Below are positions 27,884 through 36,642 of a DNA stretch of 64,000 bases, one piece after another; within the stretch, counting starts at the first letter, position 1; every line of letters starts with the position of its first letter. The stretch spans positions 1 through 64,000 of the forward strand of contig LNET01000073.1 in NCBI GenBank assembly GCA_001464055.1. Direction: 5' to 3'. A program made the translations under genes and the position numbers. The stretch is from Burkholderiales bacterium Ga0077543 (GTDB taxonomy: Bacteria; Pseudomonadota; Gammaproteobacteria; Burkholderiales; Burkholderiaceae_C). Below the pieces are notes generated by a model. That model did not search any database and was not told where the DNA came from. It worked only from the letters and a program-made list of their open reading frames with translations.

Positions 27884-29160
27884 AGGCGTCCTTCGGGAAG
27901 GGTGGCGGCCTGCACCTCGATGCAAGCCTGGGTGCCGGCGGGTTGCAGGGCTTGCAGGCTCAGCCGCGCCTGGCTGCCGAAGCGATGCGCCAGCCTTTGC
28001 CGGCAGTTGGCCAGGCCCGTGCCTTCCTGCCAGTGCGCCGGCGGGCCGGCGCCGTCGTCCCTGACGCACAGCCGCCAGCCGCTGGCGGTGGGGCCGGCCT
28101 GCACACGCACCGTGCCGCCGGCCAGGGCCGGCGAGATGCCATGCTCGACGGCGTTTTCCACCAGCGTCAGCAGCAGTCCCGGCGGCAGCGCCTGGCTGGC
28201 GACGGCCGGGTCGATCTCGATCGACACCTGCAGCCGGCTGCCGAGCCGGGCCTGCAGGATGTCCAGGTAGTGGCCGGCCAGCGCGGCTTCCTCGGCCAGG
28301 GTGGCCTGCTCGCGCGCCAGCAGCTCGGTGCTGCCACGCAGGAAGGTCGACAGCGCGCGCAACAGCGGCGCGGCGCGCGGGTCGGCCGTGTCCACCCAGT
28401 GCTGCACCGTGGCCAGGGTGTTGAAGATGAAGTGCGGCTGGATCTGCGCCTGCAGCAGCCGCAGTTGCGCCTCGGCCGCCCGGCGCGCCGCGTGGTCGCG
28501 CTCCTGCACCAGGCGCAGGGCTTCGAGTTCACGTTCGCTGCGCTGGCGCCTGATCTGCGCCACGCCCCAGGTCAGGGCCAGCAGCAGCCCCAGCAGCACC
28601 AGCACCACCGGCGTGGCGGTGACGGCAGCGTCGCGCAGCGCCTGCCACAGGGTGTCGGTCTGAAGGCTGCCGTGGCGCTGCCAGCGGCCGAACAGGAAAC
28701 CGCAGGCCAGCCCCAGGTAGGCGAGCAGCAGCGAGCCCGCGGCGCCGCGCAGCAGGCGCCGGCCGGTGAACTTCTGGGGCTGCATCCAGGCCGCGAACAG
28801 GCCGAGGGGCAGGCTCACCCAGACCGCCAGGCTGCACAGCGCGGCCACCCACAGTGGCAGCCCCGAAGCCCGCAGGCCCGCGGCGGTGGCCAGCAGGGCC
28901 GCGGCCAGGCCCAGCCACAGACCCCAGGCCTGACGGCTGTAGAGCCAGCGGTCGACGGCCTCGGCTTCCTGGCGCAGCGCCGGGTCCAGCCGCTCGTAAT
29001 GCGGTGCCGCCCAGCGCGCATAGGCGCGCTGCAGGCGGTTGCCTTCGGAAAGGGGCTTCAACCCGGGGAGGCGGGGGCCGGCACCCGGGCTGGCCCGGGT
29101 GCCAGCGCTCGGCCCGGCCCCAAGGTCGGCATTCGGCAGGCAAGAGCGTGGCAGTTCCAT
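27880..29160 (-). CDS. LytS/AlgZ-type sensor kinase, first of tandem pair
   Basis: About 426 residues. A ~90-residue N-terminal cytoplasmic extension precedes four hydrophobic segments (GLWLGLAAALLATAAGL, LWVAALCSLAVWVSLPLG, GSLLLAYLGLACGFLFG, VVLVLLGLLLALTWGVA). The kinase domain has LQAQIQPHFIFNTLATVQHW (His about 240) and the N-box LLLTLVENAVEHGISP. GTGLANCRQRL is the G-box. First gene of a three-gene kinase-kinase-regulator unit. ATG 29160 has no evident Shine-Dalgarno site. Confidence 0.86.
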   Translation of the reverse strand: MELPRSCLPNADLGAGPSAGTRASPGAGPRLPGLKPLSEGNRLQRAYARWAAPHYERLDPALRQEAEAVDRWLYSRQAWGLWLGLAAALLATAAGLRASGLPLWVAALCSLAVWVSLPLGLFAAWMQPQKFTGRRLLRGAAGSLLLAYLGLACGFLFGRWQRHGSLQTDTLWQALRDAAVTATPVVLVLLGLLLALTWGVAQIRRQRSERELEALRLVQERDHAARRAAEAQLRLLQAQIQPHFIFNTLATVQHWVDTADPRAAPLLRALSTFLRGSTELLAREQATLAEEAALAGHYLDILQARLGSRLQVSIEIDPAVASQALPPGLLLTLVENAVEHGISPALAGGTVRVQAGPTASGWRLCVRDDGAGPPAHWQEGTGLANCRQRLAHRFGSQARLSLQALQPAGTQACIEVQAATLPEGRL

Positions 29161-29240
29161 CGCCGCCAGTGTAGGCAGCGCGCTGCGCTGGGGGGCACAC
29201 TGCCGGGCGGGCTGCCGGCTGCGGCGCTCGATGGCCGGTT

Positions 29241-29999
29241 TCAGCCGTTGAACAGTTGCCCGCCGCTGTAGACGCGCAGTTCGCCGGCGGCAAAGGGTTG
29301 CCAGGTTTCGTCGGCGGTCAGTGGCTCGGTGGCGACCACCGCCACCCGGTCCTGCGGCGTCGTGTGGGCGGCGAAGTCGATGCTCAGGTCTTCGTCGGCC
29401 AGCCGTGCGGCCGTGAAGGGGTGCCGGCGTTCCACCGCGTAGAGCTTGGTCGTGCCGTAAGCCCACAGCGCCTGCCCGTTGGACAGCAGCATGTTGAAGC
29501 TGCCGTGCGCTGCCGGCTGCGGCAGCAGTTCACGCAGGGTGTGGCTCAGCTCGGCAATGCCGGGCACGCTGGCATGGGCCTTGGCCAGTTCCTGCATCAG
29601 CCAGCAGAAGGCGCGTTCGCTGTCGGTGTCGCCCACCGGCCTGAAGGCGCCGTGCAGCCGCGGCGCGTAGTCCTTCAGGTCGCCGTTGTGGGCGAATACC
29701 CAGTGCCGGCCCCAGAGTTCGCGCACGAAGGGGTGGCAGTTCTGCAGCGCCACCGCGCCCACGGTGGCCTTGCGGATGTGGGCGATGACGACCTCGCTCT
29801 TGATCGGGTAGCGCTTGATCATCTCGGCCACCGGGCTGTGCAGCGCGCCGTCGCGGTCGATGAAGTGGCGCAGCCCGCGGTCTTCGAAGAAGGCGATGCC
29901 GAAGCCGTCCTTGTGTTCGCTGGCGCGCGTGGCCAGGCCGGTGAAGCTGAACATCACGTCGGTGGGCGTGTTCGCGTTCATGCCCAGCAGTTGGCACAT
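29241..29999 (-). CDS. Class II glutamine amidotransferase
   Basis: 252 residues of the Ntn-hydrolase glutaminase fold, YafJ/EgtC group. The N-terminal nucleophile is Cys2 (MCQLLGMNAN), with typical GLATRASEHKDGFGIAFF, IAHIRKATVG and VFAHNGDLKDY. A stand-alone amidotransferase with no synthetase partner nearby. Many orthologues have no assigned substrate. 19 nt separate it from the upstream cyclophilin gene stop, so they are likely co-transcribed. Confidence 0.88.
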   Translation of the reverse strand: MCQLLGMNANTPTDVMFSFTGLATRASEHKDGFGIAFFEDRGLRHFIDRDGALHSPVAEMIKRYPIKSEVVIAHIRKATVGAVALQNCHPFVRELWGRHWVFAHNGDLKDYAPRLHGAFRPVGDTDSERAFCWLMQELAKAHASVPGIAELSHTLRELLPQPAAHGSFNMLLSNGQALWAYGTTKLYAVERRHPFTAARLADEDLSIDFAAHTTPQDRVAVVATEPLTADETWQPFAAGELRVYSGGQLFNG

Positions 30000-30018
30000 G
30001 GCGGGTGTCCGGCAGCGC

Positions 30019-30954
30019 TCAGCGTGTCTGCGCGGCGGCGGTGACGACGAGATTGGGCTGCGGCAGGCAGTCGCCGCTGGGCAGCAGAGCCGGGAAGGCG
30101 ACGCAGGGCGCGCTGGTCATGGCGGTGACGACCTCGGTGCCGGCCGTGACCGTGCCGAAGACGGCGAAGCCGCGTGTGGTGGGGGTGCGGTTCAGGGTCG
30201 GGTTGTCGACCATGTTCACGAAGAATTGCGAGGTCGCCGAGTTGGGCGCGTTGGTGCGTGCCATGGCCACCGTCCACCGCAGGTTCGACAGGCCGGCGTT
30301 GTCTTCGAGCACGATGGCTGCGTTGGTGGTCTTCGGGGTGGGGGCGGTGGCGCCGGGGGTCAGCGGGCCGGCGTAGCCGCCGCCCTGGATGACGAAGTCG
30401 GGCGAATTGCGGTGGAACACCGTGCCGACGTAAAAGCCGGAGTTCACGTAGTCCATGAAGTTGCGCACCGTCACGGGCGCCTGGGCCGGGTTGAGCGTGA
30501 TGACGACGTTGCCCAGGCTGCTGCTGCCGTTGCCCACCGTCAGGGTGACCTGCGGCGCGGGCACGGTGACAGGCACGGTGGCCATGACGAAGCCGCTGAT
30601 GTCGCGCAGCACGCCGAGCGTGACCGTGCCGGCGCTGTTCACCGTGCATTCGTAGTAGGCGGTGCTCGCGTTGCTCTCGAACGGCGCTGCGGTGAGCCGC
30701 GTCATGCCACTGCAACTGTTGGACAGCACCGTGATGCCGTTGTCGAGCGCGCTGCCGTTGACGGTCAGCCGGATTTTCTGGCCGTAGGTGCCGGTGCCCT
30801 GGCCGCTGCCCAGCGTGCCCGCCGGTTGCACGCTGGTCGAACTGACGGTGGGCACCACGGATTCCTCGCCACCGCCGCAGCCGGCCGAGAACAGGGCTGC
30901 CAGGCTGACCAGGGTCAGAAGCGGCAGGGATCGGCGTACGGGCAAAGCAGTCAT
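30019..30954 (-). CDS. Cyclophilin-type peptidyl-prolyl isomerase lipoprotein
   Basis: 311 residues. Lipoprotein signal with lipobox LFSAGC (Cys26), so membrane-anchored on the periplasmic side. A 100-residue Thr/Ser-rich Ig-like linker domain (30-130) precedes the cyclophilin domain (about 135-311): FMDYVNSGFYVGTVFHR, FVIQGGGYAG, TVAMARTNAPNSATSQFFVN, FAVFGTVTAGTEVV. Catalytic Arg (FHR) and Phe/Gln (SQFF) are present. It probably assists folding of envelope proteins. The stop of the FAD reductase is 13 nt upstream. Confidence 0.88.
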   Translation of the reverse strand: MTALPVRRSLPLLTLVSLAALFSAGCGGGEESVVPTVSSTSVQPAGTLGSGQGTGTYGQKIRLTVNGSALDNGITVLSNSCSGMTRLTAAPFESNASTAYYECTVNSAGTVTLGVLRDISGFVMATVPVTVPAPQVTLTVGNGSSSLGNVVITLNPAQAPVTVRNFMDYVNSGFYVGTVFHRNSPDFVIQGGGYAGPLTPGATAPTPKTTNAAIVLEDNAGLSNLRWTVAMARTNAPNSATSQFFVNMVDNPTLNRTPTTRGFAVFGTVTAGTEVVTAMTSAPCVAFPALLPSGDCLPQPNLVVTAAAQTR

Positions 30955-30967
30955 GGCGGGTTTCCAG

Positions 30968-32215
30968 TCATTCGAACATCAGCTTGGTGATCCCTGAGAC
31001 AGTGAACAGGCGTCCAGGGTTCTGCGTTTCTTCCAGCACGCCCGACAGGCGGTTCAAGATGCGCGGGCTCTTGCGCCCGCGCCAGATCACCAGGTCGGCC
31101 AGCCAGGGGTGGTGGTTGACGCGGCTGGCGGTCTCGTACAGGTCGAACTGTGGCTTGATTCTGCGCAGGCCTTGGGCATGATGCGCCTGGACGGCGTCGT
31201 CGTCGGTGGCATTGTGAATCGCCTCGGCGGCGATCATGCCGGTCTCCATGGCCTTGCCGATGCCCTCGCCACTGAAGGCATAGGTGCTGCCAGCGGCTTC
31301 GCCGGCCACCAGCAGGCCCGGCCGCGACCAGCGTCCGCCGATGAGCGAGCAGCGCAGCGGCGCACCTTTCAGTTCGCCCTGCAACTGGCCGCCAGCCATG
31401 AGCTCGCGCGCCGGGGCATAGATCTCGCAGAAGGCCTGGAAGAAGTCCTTCAGGTTTGCGCTGTCGCGGCTGCCCTTGTTGCCGCGCGCGCTGCGCGTCT
31501 GGATATGGCTGCCGGTGAGACCTGCGCCGATGTTGAACAGGCCGCCAGGGGCCGGGAAGATCCAGCCATAGCCGCCGCGCATGCGCGGGTGCCAGACGAT
31601 CTGCAGTTGGGTGATGCGGCCGACCATGGCGTCGTGCCGGACATAGCCGCGCAATGCCACGCCGCTGGGGGTGTGGCGGTCGCACAGGCCGGCGGCCATC
31701 AAGGCTGCAGGTACGGCGCCGGTGGCCAGCACGGTCCAGCGGGCGCGCACTTCGCACGTCGTGCCGTTTTGCCCGGCATGCTTCAGCCGTGCGCCGACGA
31801 CACGGCCATTTTCTTCGAGAGGCGCCTCGAACTTCACCGGTGTGGCCAGCACCGCGCCGGCGCGCTGTGCGGCGCGTACCAGGATGTGGTCGAGCTGCTT
31901 GCGCGGCAGCACCGACAACTGCCCCGGAATGTCGATGTGGCCGCCGCGCGGGCCCACGCAACGCACGTGCTGCACGGGCATGGCCAGGGCGGCGACTTCG
32001 TCGTACACGCCCAGCCGGCGGAAGGCGGCATGGGTGTCGGGGATGAGCCCGTCGCCGCAGATCTTGTCGCGCGGAAACTCGTGCTGGTCGACCAGCAGCA
32101 CGTCCAGCCCCTGCGCCGCCAGCTTCTGCGCGGCGGCGCTGCCGGCCGGGCCGGCGCCGACGACGAGCACGTCGCAGCGTGGTGGCAGGCGGGGCGTCGG
32201 ATCGGGTCGGCTCAT
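30968..32215 (-). CDS. Geranylgeranyl-reductase-family FAD oxidoreductase
   Basis: 415 residues. Dinucleotide-binding motif VLVVGAGPAGSAAAQKLA near 15-32, second family block DKICGDGLIPDTHAAFRRLG near 50-70, FAD-ribityl motif GLLVAGEAAGSTYAFSGEGI near 305-325. The family covers digeranylgeranyl-glycerophospholipid and chlorophyll geranylgeranyl reductases as well as many uncharacterised FAD enzymes. No pigment or isoprenoid genes are adjacent, so the substrate is unknown. First gene of a three-gene run with the cyclophilin and amidotransferase genes. Confidence 0.82.
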   Translation of the reverse strand: MSRPDPTPRLPPRCDVLVVGAGPAGSAAAQKLAAQGLDVLLVDQHEFPRDKICGDGLIPDTHAAFRRLGVYDEVAALAMPVQHVRCVGPRGGHIDIPGQLSVLPRKQLDHILVRAAQRAGAVLATPVKFEAPLEENGRVVGARLKHAGQNGTTCEVRARWTVLATGAVPAALMAAGLCDRHTPSGVALRGYVRHDAMVGRITQLQIVWHPRMRGGYGWIFPAPGGLFNIGAGLTGSHIQTRSARGNKGSRDSANLKDFFQAFCEIYAPARELMAGGQLQGELKGAPLRCSLIGGRWSRPGLLVAGEAAGSTYAFSGEGIGKAMETGMIAAEAIHNATDDDAVQAHHAQGLRRIKPQFDLYETASRVNHHPWLADLVIWRGRKSPRILNRLSGVLEETQNPGRLFTVSGITKLMFE

Positions 32216-32275
32216 CCGCGCGGGATTGTAGGCAGCGCAGGCCGCCGGGGGCAGCCCTGCCGCCTGCCAGCGGGT

Positions 32276-34504
32276 TCAGCTCGCGGCGGCGACCACCTGG
32301 TTCTGCGCCGCCTTCAGCTTCAGCCGCGCCGCATGCAGCAGCGGCTCGGTGTAGCCGCTGGGCTGTTCCTTGCCCTTGAACACCAGGTCCAGCGCGACCT
32401 GGAAGGCCAGGTGGGTGTCCTCGTGCCCGGCCATCGGCCGGTAGAGCGGGTCGCCGGCGTTCTGCCCGTCGACCACAGCCGCCATGCGGCGGAACGAGGC
32501 GTGCACCTGTTCGGGGTTGACGATGCCGTGGGTCAGCCAGTTGGCGATGTGCTGGCTGCTGATGCGCAGTGTGGCGCGGTCTTCCATCAGGCCGACGTTG
32601 TGGATGTCGGGCACCTTGCTGCAGCCCACGCCCTGGTCGACCCAGCGCACCACGTAGCCCAGGATGCCCTGAACGTTGTTGTCCAGCTCCTGCTGGATCT
32701 CAGGGGGCGTCCAGAACGGCAGCAGCGCCACCGGCACCTGCAGCATGGCGTCCTGCAAGGCCTGTTCGACCCTGGCCGCCTTGCTGCTGAACGCAAACTC
32801 TTCCATGGTGATCTGCAGCGCGGTGACGTCGACCTGGTGGTAGTGCAGCGCGTGCAGGGTTGCGGCGGTGGGGCTGGGCACCCACGCGGTATTGGCGCCG
32901 GCCTGCGGGTGCGCGATCTTTTCCTTCAGCATGTCGGCCATCAGGTCGGGCATGGCCCACATGCCCTTGCCGATCTGGGCGCGCCCGCGCAGCCCGCAGG
33001 TCAGGCCGACCTGGACATTGTTGAACTCGTAGGCGCGCAGCCAGTTGGTCATCTTCATGCGCGGCTTGCGCACCATCGGGCCGGCGTGCATGGCGGTGTG
33101 AATCTCGTCGCCGGTGCGGTCGAGGAAGCCCGTGTTGATGAAGGCCACGCGGCTGCTGGCGGCCTGGATGCAGGCCTTCAGGTTCAGGCTGGTGCGGCGC
33201 TCCTCGTCCATGATGCCCAGCTTCACGGTGCTGTCAGGCAGGCCCAGCAGCTTTTCGACGCGGCCGAACAGTTCGCTGGCGAAGGCCACTTCGGCCGGGC
33301 CGTGCATCTTCGGCTTCACGATGTAGATGCTGCCGGTGCGGCTGTTGCGGATGCCGCCGGGCGCACGCTTCAGGTCGTACAGGGCGATGGTGGTGGTGAC
33401 GACGGCGTCGAGGATGCCTTCGGGAATCTCGTGCTCCCGGCCTTGCGCATCGGCCCAGATCACGGCCGGGTTCGTCATCAGGTGGCCGACATTGCGCAGG
33501 AACATCAGGCTGCGGCCATGCAGGCGCACCTCGCCAGCGGGCGACTGGTAGACGCGGTCGGGGTTGAGCCCGCGCGTGAAGGTGCGGCCGTTCTTGCGCA
33601 CGTCTTCCGTCAGCGTGCCCTGCAGGATGCCGAGCCAGTTGCGGTAGCCCAGCACCTTGTCCTCGGCGTCGACGGCGGCCACGCTGTCTTCGAGGTCGAG
33701 GATGGTGGACAGGGCGGCTTCCAGCACCACGTCGGCCACGCCGGCGGTGTCGCTGGCACCGATGGTGGTGCTGCGGTCGATGCGGATGTCCACGTGCAGG
33801 CCGTTGTGCTTCAGCAGCACCGAGCTCGGCGCCGTGGCCTGGCCCTGCCAGCCCACCAGCGCGCCGGCATTGGCCAGGCCGGTGTGCATCTCGCCCTTGA
33901 GCCCGACGACGAGCCGGCCGTCGACGACGGCATAGCTGCTCGCGTCGACATGGCTGCCCTGGACCAGCGGGAAGGCCTGGTCGAGGAAGCGGCGGGCGTA
34001 GGCGATGACGCGTGCGCCGCGCACGGGGTTGTAGCCGCCGGCCCTGCCGGCGCCGTCTGTTTCGGAGATGGCGTCGGTGCCGTAGAGGGCGTCATACAGG
34101 CTGCCCCAGCGCGCGTTGGCGGCGTTCAGCGCGTAGCGGGCGTTGAGGATCGGCACCACCAGCTGCGGGCCGGCCTGCAGCGCGAGTTCATCGTCCACGT
34201 TTGCCGTGCTCACGGTGAAGGGCGCGGGCGTGGGCTGCAGGTAGCCGATGCGCTCGAGGAAGGCGCGGTAGGCCGCCGGGTCGCTGATCGGGCCGGGGTG
34301 GGCGCTGTGCCAGGCATCGAGCTCGGCCTGCAGGCGGTCGCGCTCGGCCAGCAGCTCGGCATTGCGTGGTGCCATCTCGGCAACGATGGCGTCGAAGCCG
34401 GCCCAGAAGCGCTCAGGCGAGATGCCGGTGCCGGGCAGCACTTCGTTTTCGATGAAGTCGTGCAGGGCGTTGGCGACGAACAGGCGGTGGCAGGGAATGC
34501 GCAT
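32276..34504 (-). CDS. glcB: Malate synthase G
   Basis: 742 residues, slightly longer than the ~720 of typical GlcB. Condenses glyoxylate and acetyl-CoA to malate. Catalytic blocks: [51 protein letters not shown] (catalytic Arg/Glu region), [38 protein letters not shown] 34504 gives the family N-terminus; GAGG lies 8 nt upstream. Its leader contains four degenerate 9-nt tandem repeats. The HAD dehalogenase gene is 47 nt upstream and probably co-transcribed, linking haloacetate or glycolate breakdown to glyoxylate use. Confidence 0.94.
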   Translation of the reverse strand: MRIPCHRLFVANALHDFIENEVLPGTGISPERFWAGFDAIVAEMAPRNAELLAERDRLQAELDAWHSAHPGPISDPAAYRAFLERIGYLQPTPAPFTVSTANVDDELALQAGPQLVVPILNARYALNAANARWGSLYDALYGTDAISETDGAGRAGGYNPVRGARVIAYARRFLDQAFPLVQGSHVDASSYAVVDGRLVVGLKGEMHTGLANAGALVGWQGQATAPSSVLLKHNGLHVDIRIDRSTTIGASDTAGVADVVLEAALSTILDLEDSVAAVDAEDKVLGYRNWLGILQGTLTEDVRKNGRTFTRGLNPDRVYQSPAGEVRLHGRSLMFLRNVGHLMTNPAVIWADAQGREHEIPEGILDAVVTTTIALYDLKRAPGGIRNSRTGSIYIVKPKMHGPAEVAFASELFGRVEKLLGLPDSTVKLGIMDEERRTSLNLKACIQAASSRVAFINTGFLDRTGDEIHTAMHAGPMVRKPRMKMTNWLRAYEFNNVQVGLTCGLRGRAQIGKGMWAMPDLMADMLKEKIAHPQAGANTAWVPSPTAATLHALHYHQVDVTALQITMEEFAFSSKAARVEQALQDAMLQVPVALLPFWTPPEIQQELDNNVQGILGYVVRWVDQGVGCSKVPDIHNVGLMEDRATLRISSQHIANWLTHGIVNPEQVHASFRRMAAVVDGQNAGDPLYRPMAGHEDTHLAFQVALDLVFKGKEQPSGYTEPLLHAARLKLKAAQNQVVAAAS

Positions 34505-34520
34505 GGTGGTGGCCTCAGGC

Positions 34521-34556
34521 AGGTTCAGAAGGTTCAGGAGGTTCAACGGATTCAGT
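34521..34556 (-). repeat. Four degenerate 9-nt tandem repeats before glcB
   Basis: On the plus strand AGGTTCAGA, AGGTTCAGG, AGGTTCAAC, GGATTCAGT follow one another, between the dehalogenase stop and the glcB start. The last copy runs into the end of the dehalogenase coding region. Copy number of such short repeats can vary by slippage and would change the spacing of the two genes. Confidence 0.6.
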
Positions 34557-35244
34557 TCGAGACGGGAAAGAGGTCGAGCACCGCCCGCAGGCTGGCGCCG
34601 ATGTGCGTGGGCTCGGTGCCCAGCTGCTCGATCGGCAGCCCGGCCCGATTCACCCACAGGGTGGTGTAGCCGTGCCAGGTGGCGCCGATCGCGTCCCAGC
34701 CGTTGCTGGAAACGAACAGGATGTCGCGCGCCGGCAGTCCCAGGGCCTGGGGGCCCAGGGCGTAGGCGGTGGCGTCGACCTTGTAGCGTTGCACGCCATG
34801 CACGCTGATGACGTGCTGCAGCAGGCCGTCGAAGCCGGCGCTCCGGGTGGCCACGGCCAGCATGTCGGGGTCGCCATTGCTCAGGATGCCGGCCGGGATG
34901 CCGCGGCGCTGCAGCTCCGCCAGCACTTCGCGGTTCTCCGGAAAGGCGCTGAGGTGCCGGTACTGGTTCATCAACCGGTCTTCGGCTGTTGCGCCCAGGT
35001 CGAGCTTCAGGCGCTGGGCCGCATGGCGCAGTCCGTTCCGGGTGACTTCCCAGAACGGCTGATAACGGCCGGCCAGGGTCAGCAGCCGGGTGTAGTCGAT
35101 CTGCTTGTCGCGCCACAGCGTGGCCAGGGCCTCGCCGCGGCCTGGAAACAGCTGCTCGGCCAGCAAGCCGACGCTGTAGACGTCGAACAAGGTGCCGTAA
35201 GCGTCGAATAGAACGGCGCGAGGCTGGGACGGTGCTTTGGCCAT
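34552..35244 (-). CDS. Haloacid dehalogenase type II
   Basis: 230 residues of the L-2-haloacid dehalogenase subgroup of HAD hydrolases. Nucleophile Asp in [16 protein letters not shown] (about 14), motif [12 protein letters not shown] (about 118-127), Lys in [11 protein letters not shown] (about 150), and the subgroup-specific [12 protein letters not shown] (about 175-186). Hydrolyses 2-haloacids to 2-hydroxyacids; with haloacetate the product would be glycolate, upstream of glyoxylate and GlcB. It is divergent from a LysR gene that may control it. Confidence 0.85.
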   Translation of the reverse strand: MAKAPSQPRAVLFDAYGTLFDVYSVGLLAEQLFPGRGEALATLWRDKQIDYTRLLTLAGRYQPFWEVTRNGLRHAAQRLKLDLGATAEDRLMNQYRHLSAFPENREVLAELQRRGIPAGILSNGDPDMLAVATRSAGFDGLLQHVISVHGVQRYKVDATAYALGPQALGLPARDILFVSSNGWDAIGATWHGYTTLWVNRAGLPIEQLGTEPTHIGASLRAVLDLFPVSN

Positions 35245-35329
35245 GCGCGCAGTCTATTCAAGACCGCCTGCGCCATTAACTCCCGAAAAAGTGATGGATT
35301 CGTGCAGATTTGATGCATAGTCTGGGCTC

Positions 35330-36247
35330 ATGGCGCGGCTCAAGCAGATCGAATCCTTCGTGTTGGTGGCCTCGCGCGGAAGTCTGACCGCCGCCGCCCA
35401 TGTCGAAGGCGTGGCGCCTGCTGTCATTGGCCGGCGCATCGACGCGCTGGAAGAACGTCTGGGGGTGAAGCTGCTGGTGCGCACCACGCGCAAGCTCACG
35501 CTCACGCACGAAGGCAGTGCTTTCCTGGAAGACTGCCAGCGTTTCCTGGCCGACCTGACCAATGCCGAGGCCAGCGTCAGCGCCGGCGGCGTGAAGGCCA
35601 GCGGCCACCTGCGCATCACTGCGCCCGCCGGCTTCGGCCGCCGCCATGTGGCGCCGCTGGTGCCCGATTTCCTGGCCCAGCACCCCGAAGTGAGCCTGTC
35701 GCTGAACCTGAGCGACCGGGTCGTGGATATCGTCAATGAAAGTGTCGACTGCGCCATCCGCGTCGGCGACCTGCCCGACAGCAGCCTGGTCAGCGTGCGC
35801 CTGGCCGACAACCGGCGCCTGTGCGTGGCCACGCACGGCTATCTGCAGCATGCAGGCATCCCTCAGACCCCGGCCGACCTGGCCCGCCACCAGTGCCTGA
35901 CGCTGAGCAGCGACGCCAGTCAGAGCCGCGGCTGGGCTTTTTCAGTGGATGGCGAAGTCACGTACACGCGCCCCAGCGGCAGGCTCGACTGCAGCGACGG
36001 CCAGGTGCTCCAGCAGTGGTGCCTGCAGGGCCTGGGCATCGCCTGGCGCAGCACCTGGGAAGTCGAGCATCACGTGGCGCAGGGCCGGCTGCAGGTGGTG
36101 CTGGAAGCCTTCCAGGCGCCGCCCAACGGCATCTACGCCGTTTTTCCCCAGCGCAAGCACCTGCCGCTGCGGGTGCGGCTGTGGATCGACTTCATCAAGC
36201 ACAGCTACGGCGACCCGGCCTATTGGCAACGGGCCGTCGAGCGCTGA
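35330..36247 (+). CDS. LysR-family transcriptional regulator
   Basis: 305 residues. HTH at about 5-60 (IESFVLVASRGSLTAAAHVE then PAVIGRRIDALEERLGVKLL), effector-binding domain about 90-295 with the GHLRITAPAGFGRRHVAPLV start typical of the CrgA/DsdC-like subgroup. Divergent from the dehalogenase-glcB pair, so a likely local regulator. CATAGT lies 8 nt before the ATG with no clear Shine-Dalgarno site. Confidence 0.88.
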   Translation: MARLKQIESFVLVASRGSLTAAAHVEGVAPAVIGRRIDALEERLGVKLLVRTTRKLTLTHEGSAFLEDCQRFLADLTNAEASVSAGGVKASGHLRITAPAGFGRRHVAPLVPDFLAQHPEVSLSLNLSDRVVDIVNESVDCAIRVGDLPDSSLVSVRLADNRRLCVATHGYLQHAGIPQTPADLARHQCLTLSSDASQSRGWAFSVDGEVTYTRPSGRLDCSDGQVLQQWCLQGLGIAWRSTWEVEHHVAQGRLQVVLEAFQAPPNGIYAVFPQRKHLPLRVRLWIDFIKHSYGDPAYWQRAVER

Positions 36248-36259
36248 AGGCGACCGACC

Positions 36260-36535
36260 TCAGTTCTTGGCCGGGCCGCCGTCGGCGGTGCACTTCTTGA
36301 TGTGGCTGGTCTTGGCGGCGCCGGCCAGCCTCTTGTCGGTGGCGCTCTTCTCGCAGGCGGCGGCCACCGGGTTGGCAGCGGCGGCGTCCTTCTCGCACTT
36401 TTTCACGAAGCTGTTCTTGGCGGCACCGTTGAGCTTCCTCTCGGCGGCCTGGGCCTCGCAGGTGGCTGCGGCAAAGGCCTGGCTGGCGAACAGTGAAAGC
36501 AGCAGGGCAGCAGCGGTGATCATGGATTTCTTCAT
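36260..36535 (-). CDS. PsiF-repeat small exported protein
   Basis: 91 residues. Signal peptide MKKSMITAAALLLSLFASQA with cleavage near 22. The mature part has two tandem PsiF-type repeats of about 28 residues (CEAQAAERKLNGAAKNSFVK and CEKSATDKRLAGAAKTSHIK), each flanked by cysteines. The family was named for phosphate-starvation induction in E. coli; its role is unknown. GAGGA lies 4 nt before the ATG. An AATATA at 36601-36606 reads TATATT on the minus strand, a -10 candidate. No PHO box is evident. Confidence 0.82.
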   Translation of the reverse strand: MKKSMITAAALLLSLFASQAFAAATCEAQAAERKLNGAAKNSFVKKCEKDAAAANPVAAACEKSATDKRLAGAAKTSHIKKCTADGGPAKN

Positions 36536-36642
36536 GGTGTCCTCGGGCAGGTTGGGCGATGGTGCCGAGCGCGATTGCAGCAGAGCTCCGCGGCCTCGGC
36601 AATATATGAACGCGCGGGGACACGCGGCGGCTGACCGTGGGC

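Noticed and set aside
31109..34669. A 1186-residue plus-strand open frame opposite the FAD reductase and glcB
   Set aside because: Antisense to two clear genes; no ribosome-binding site and no recognisable domain. Long antisense frames are expected at this GC content.
36536..36642. PHO box for the PsiF-like gene
   Set aside because: The spacer lacks two CTGTCAT-like direct repeats 11 nt apart; only a TATATT -10 candidate is seen.
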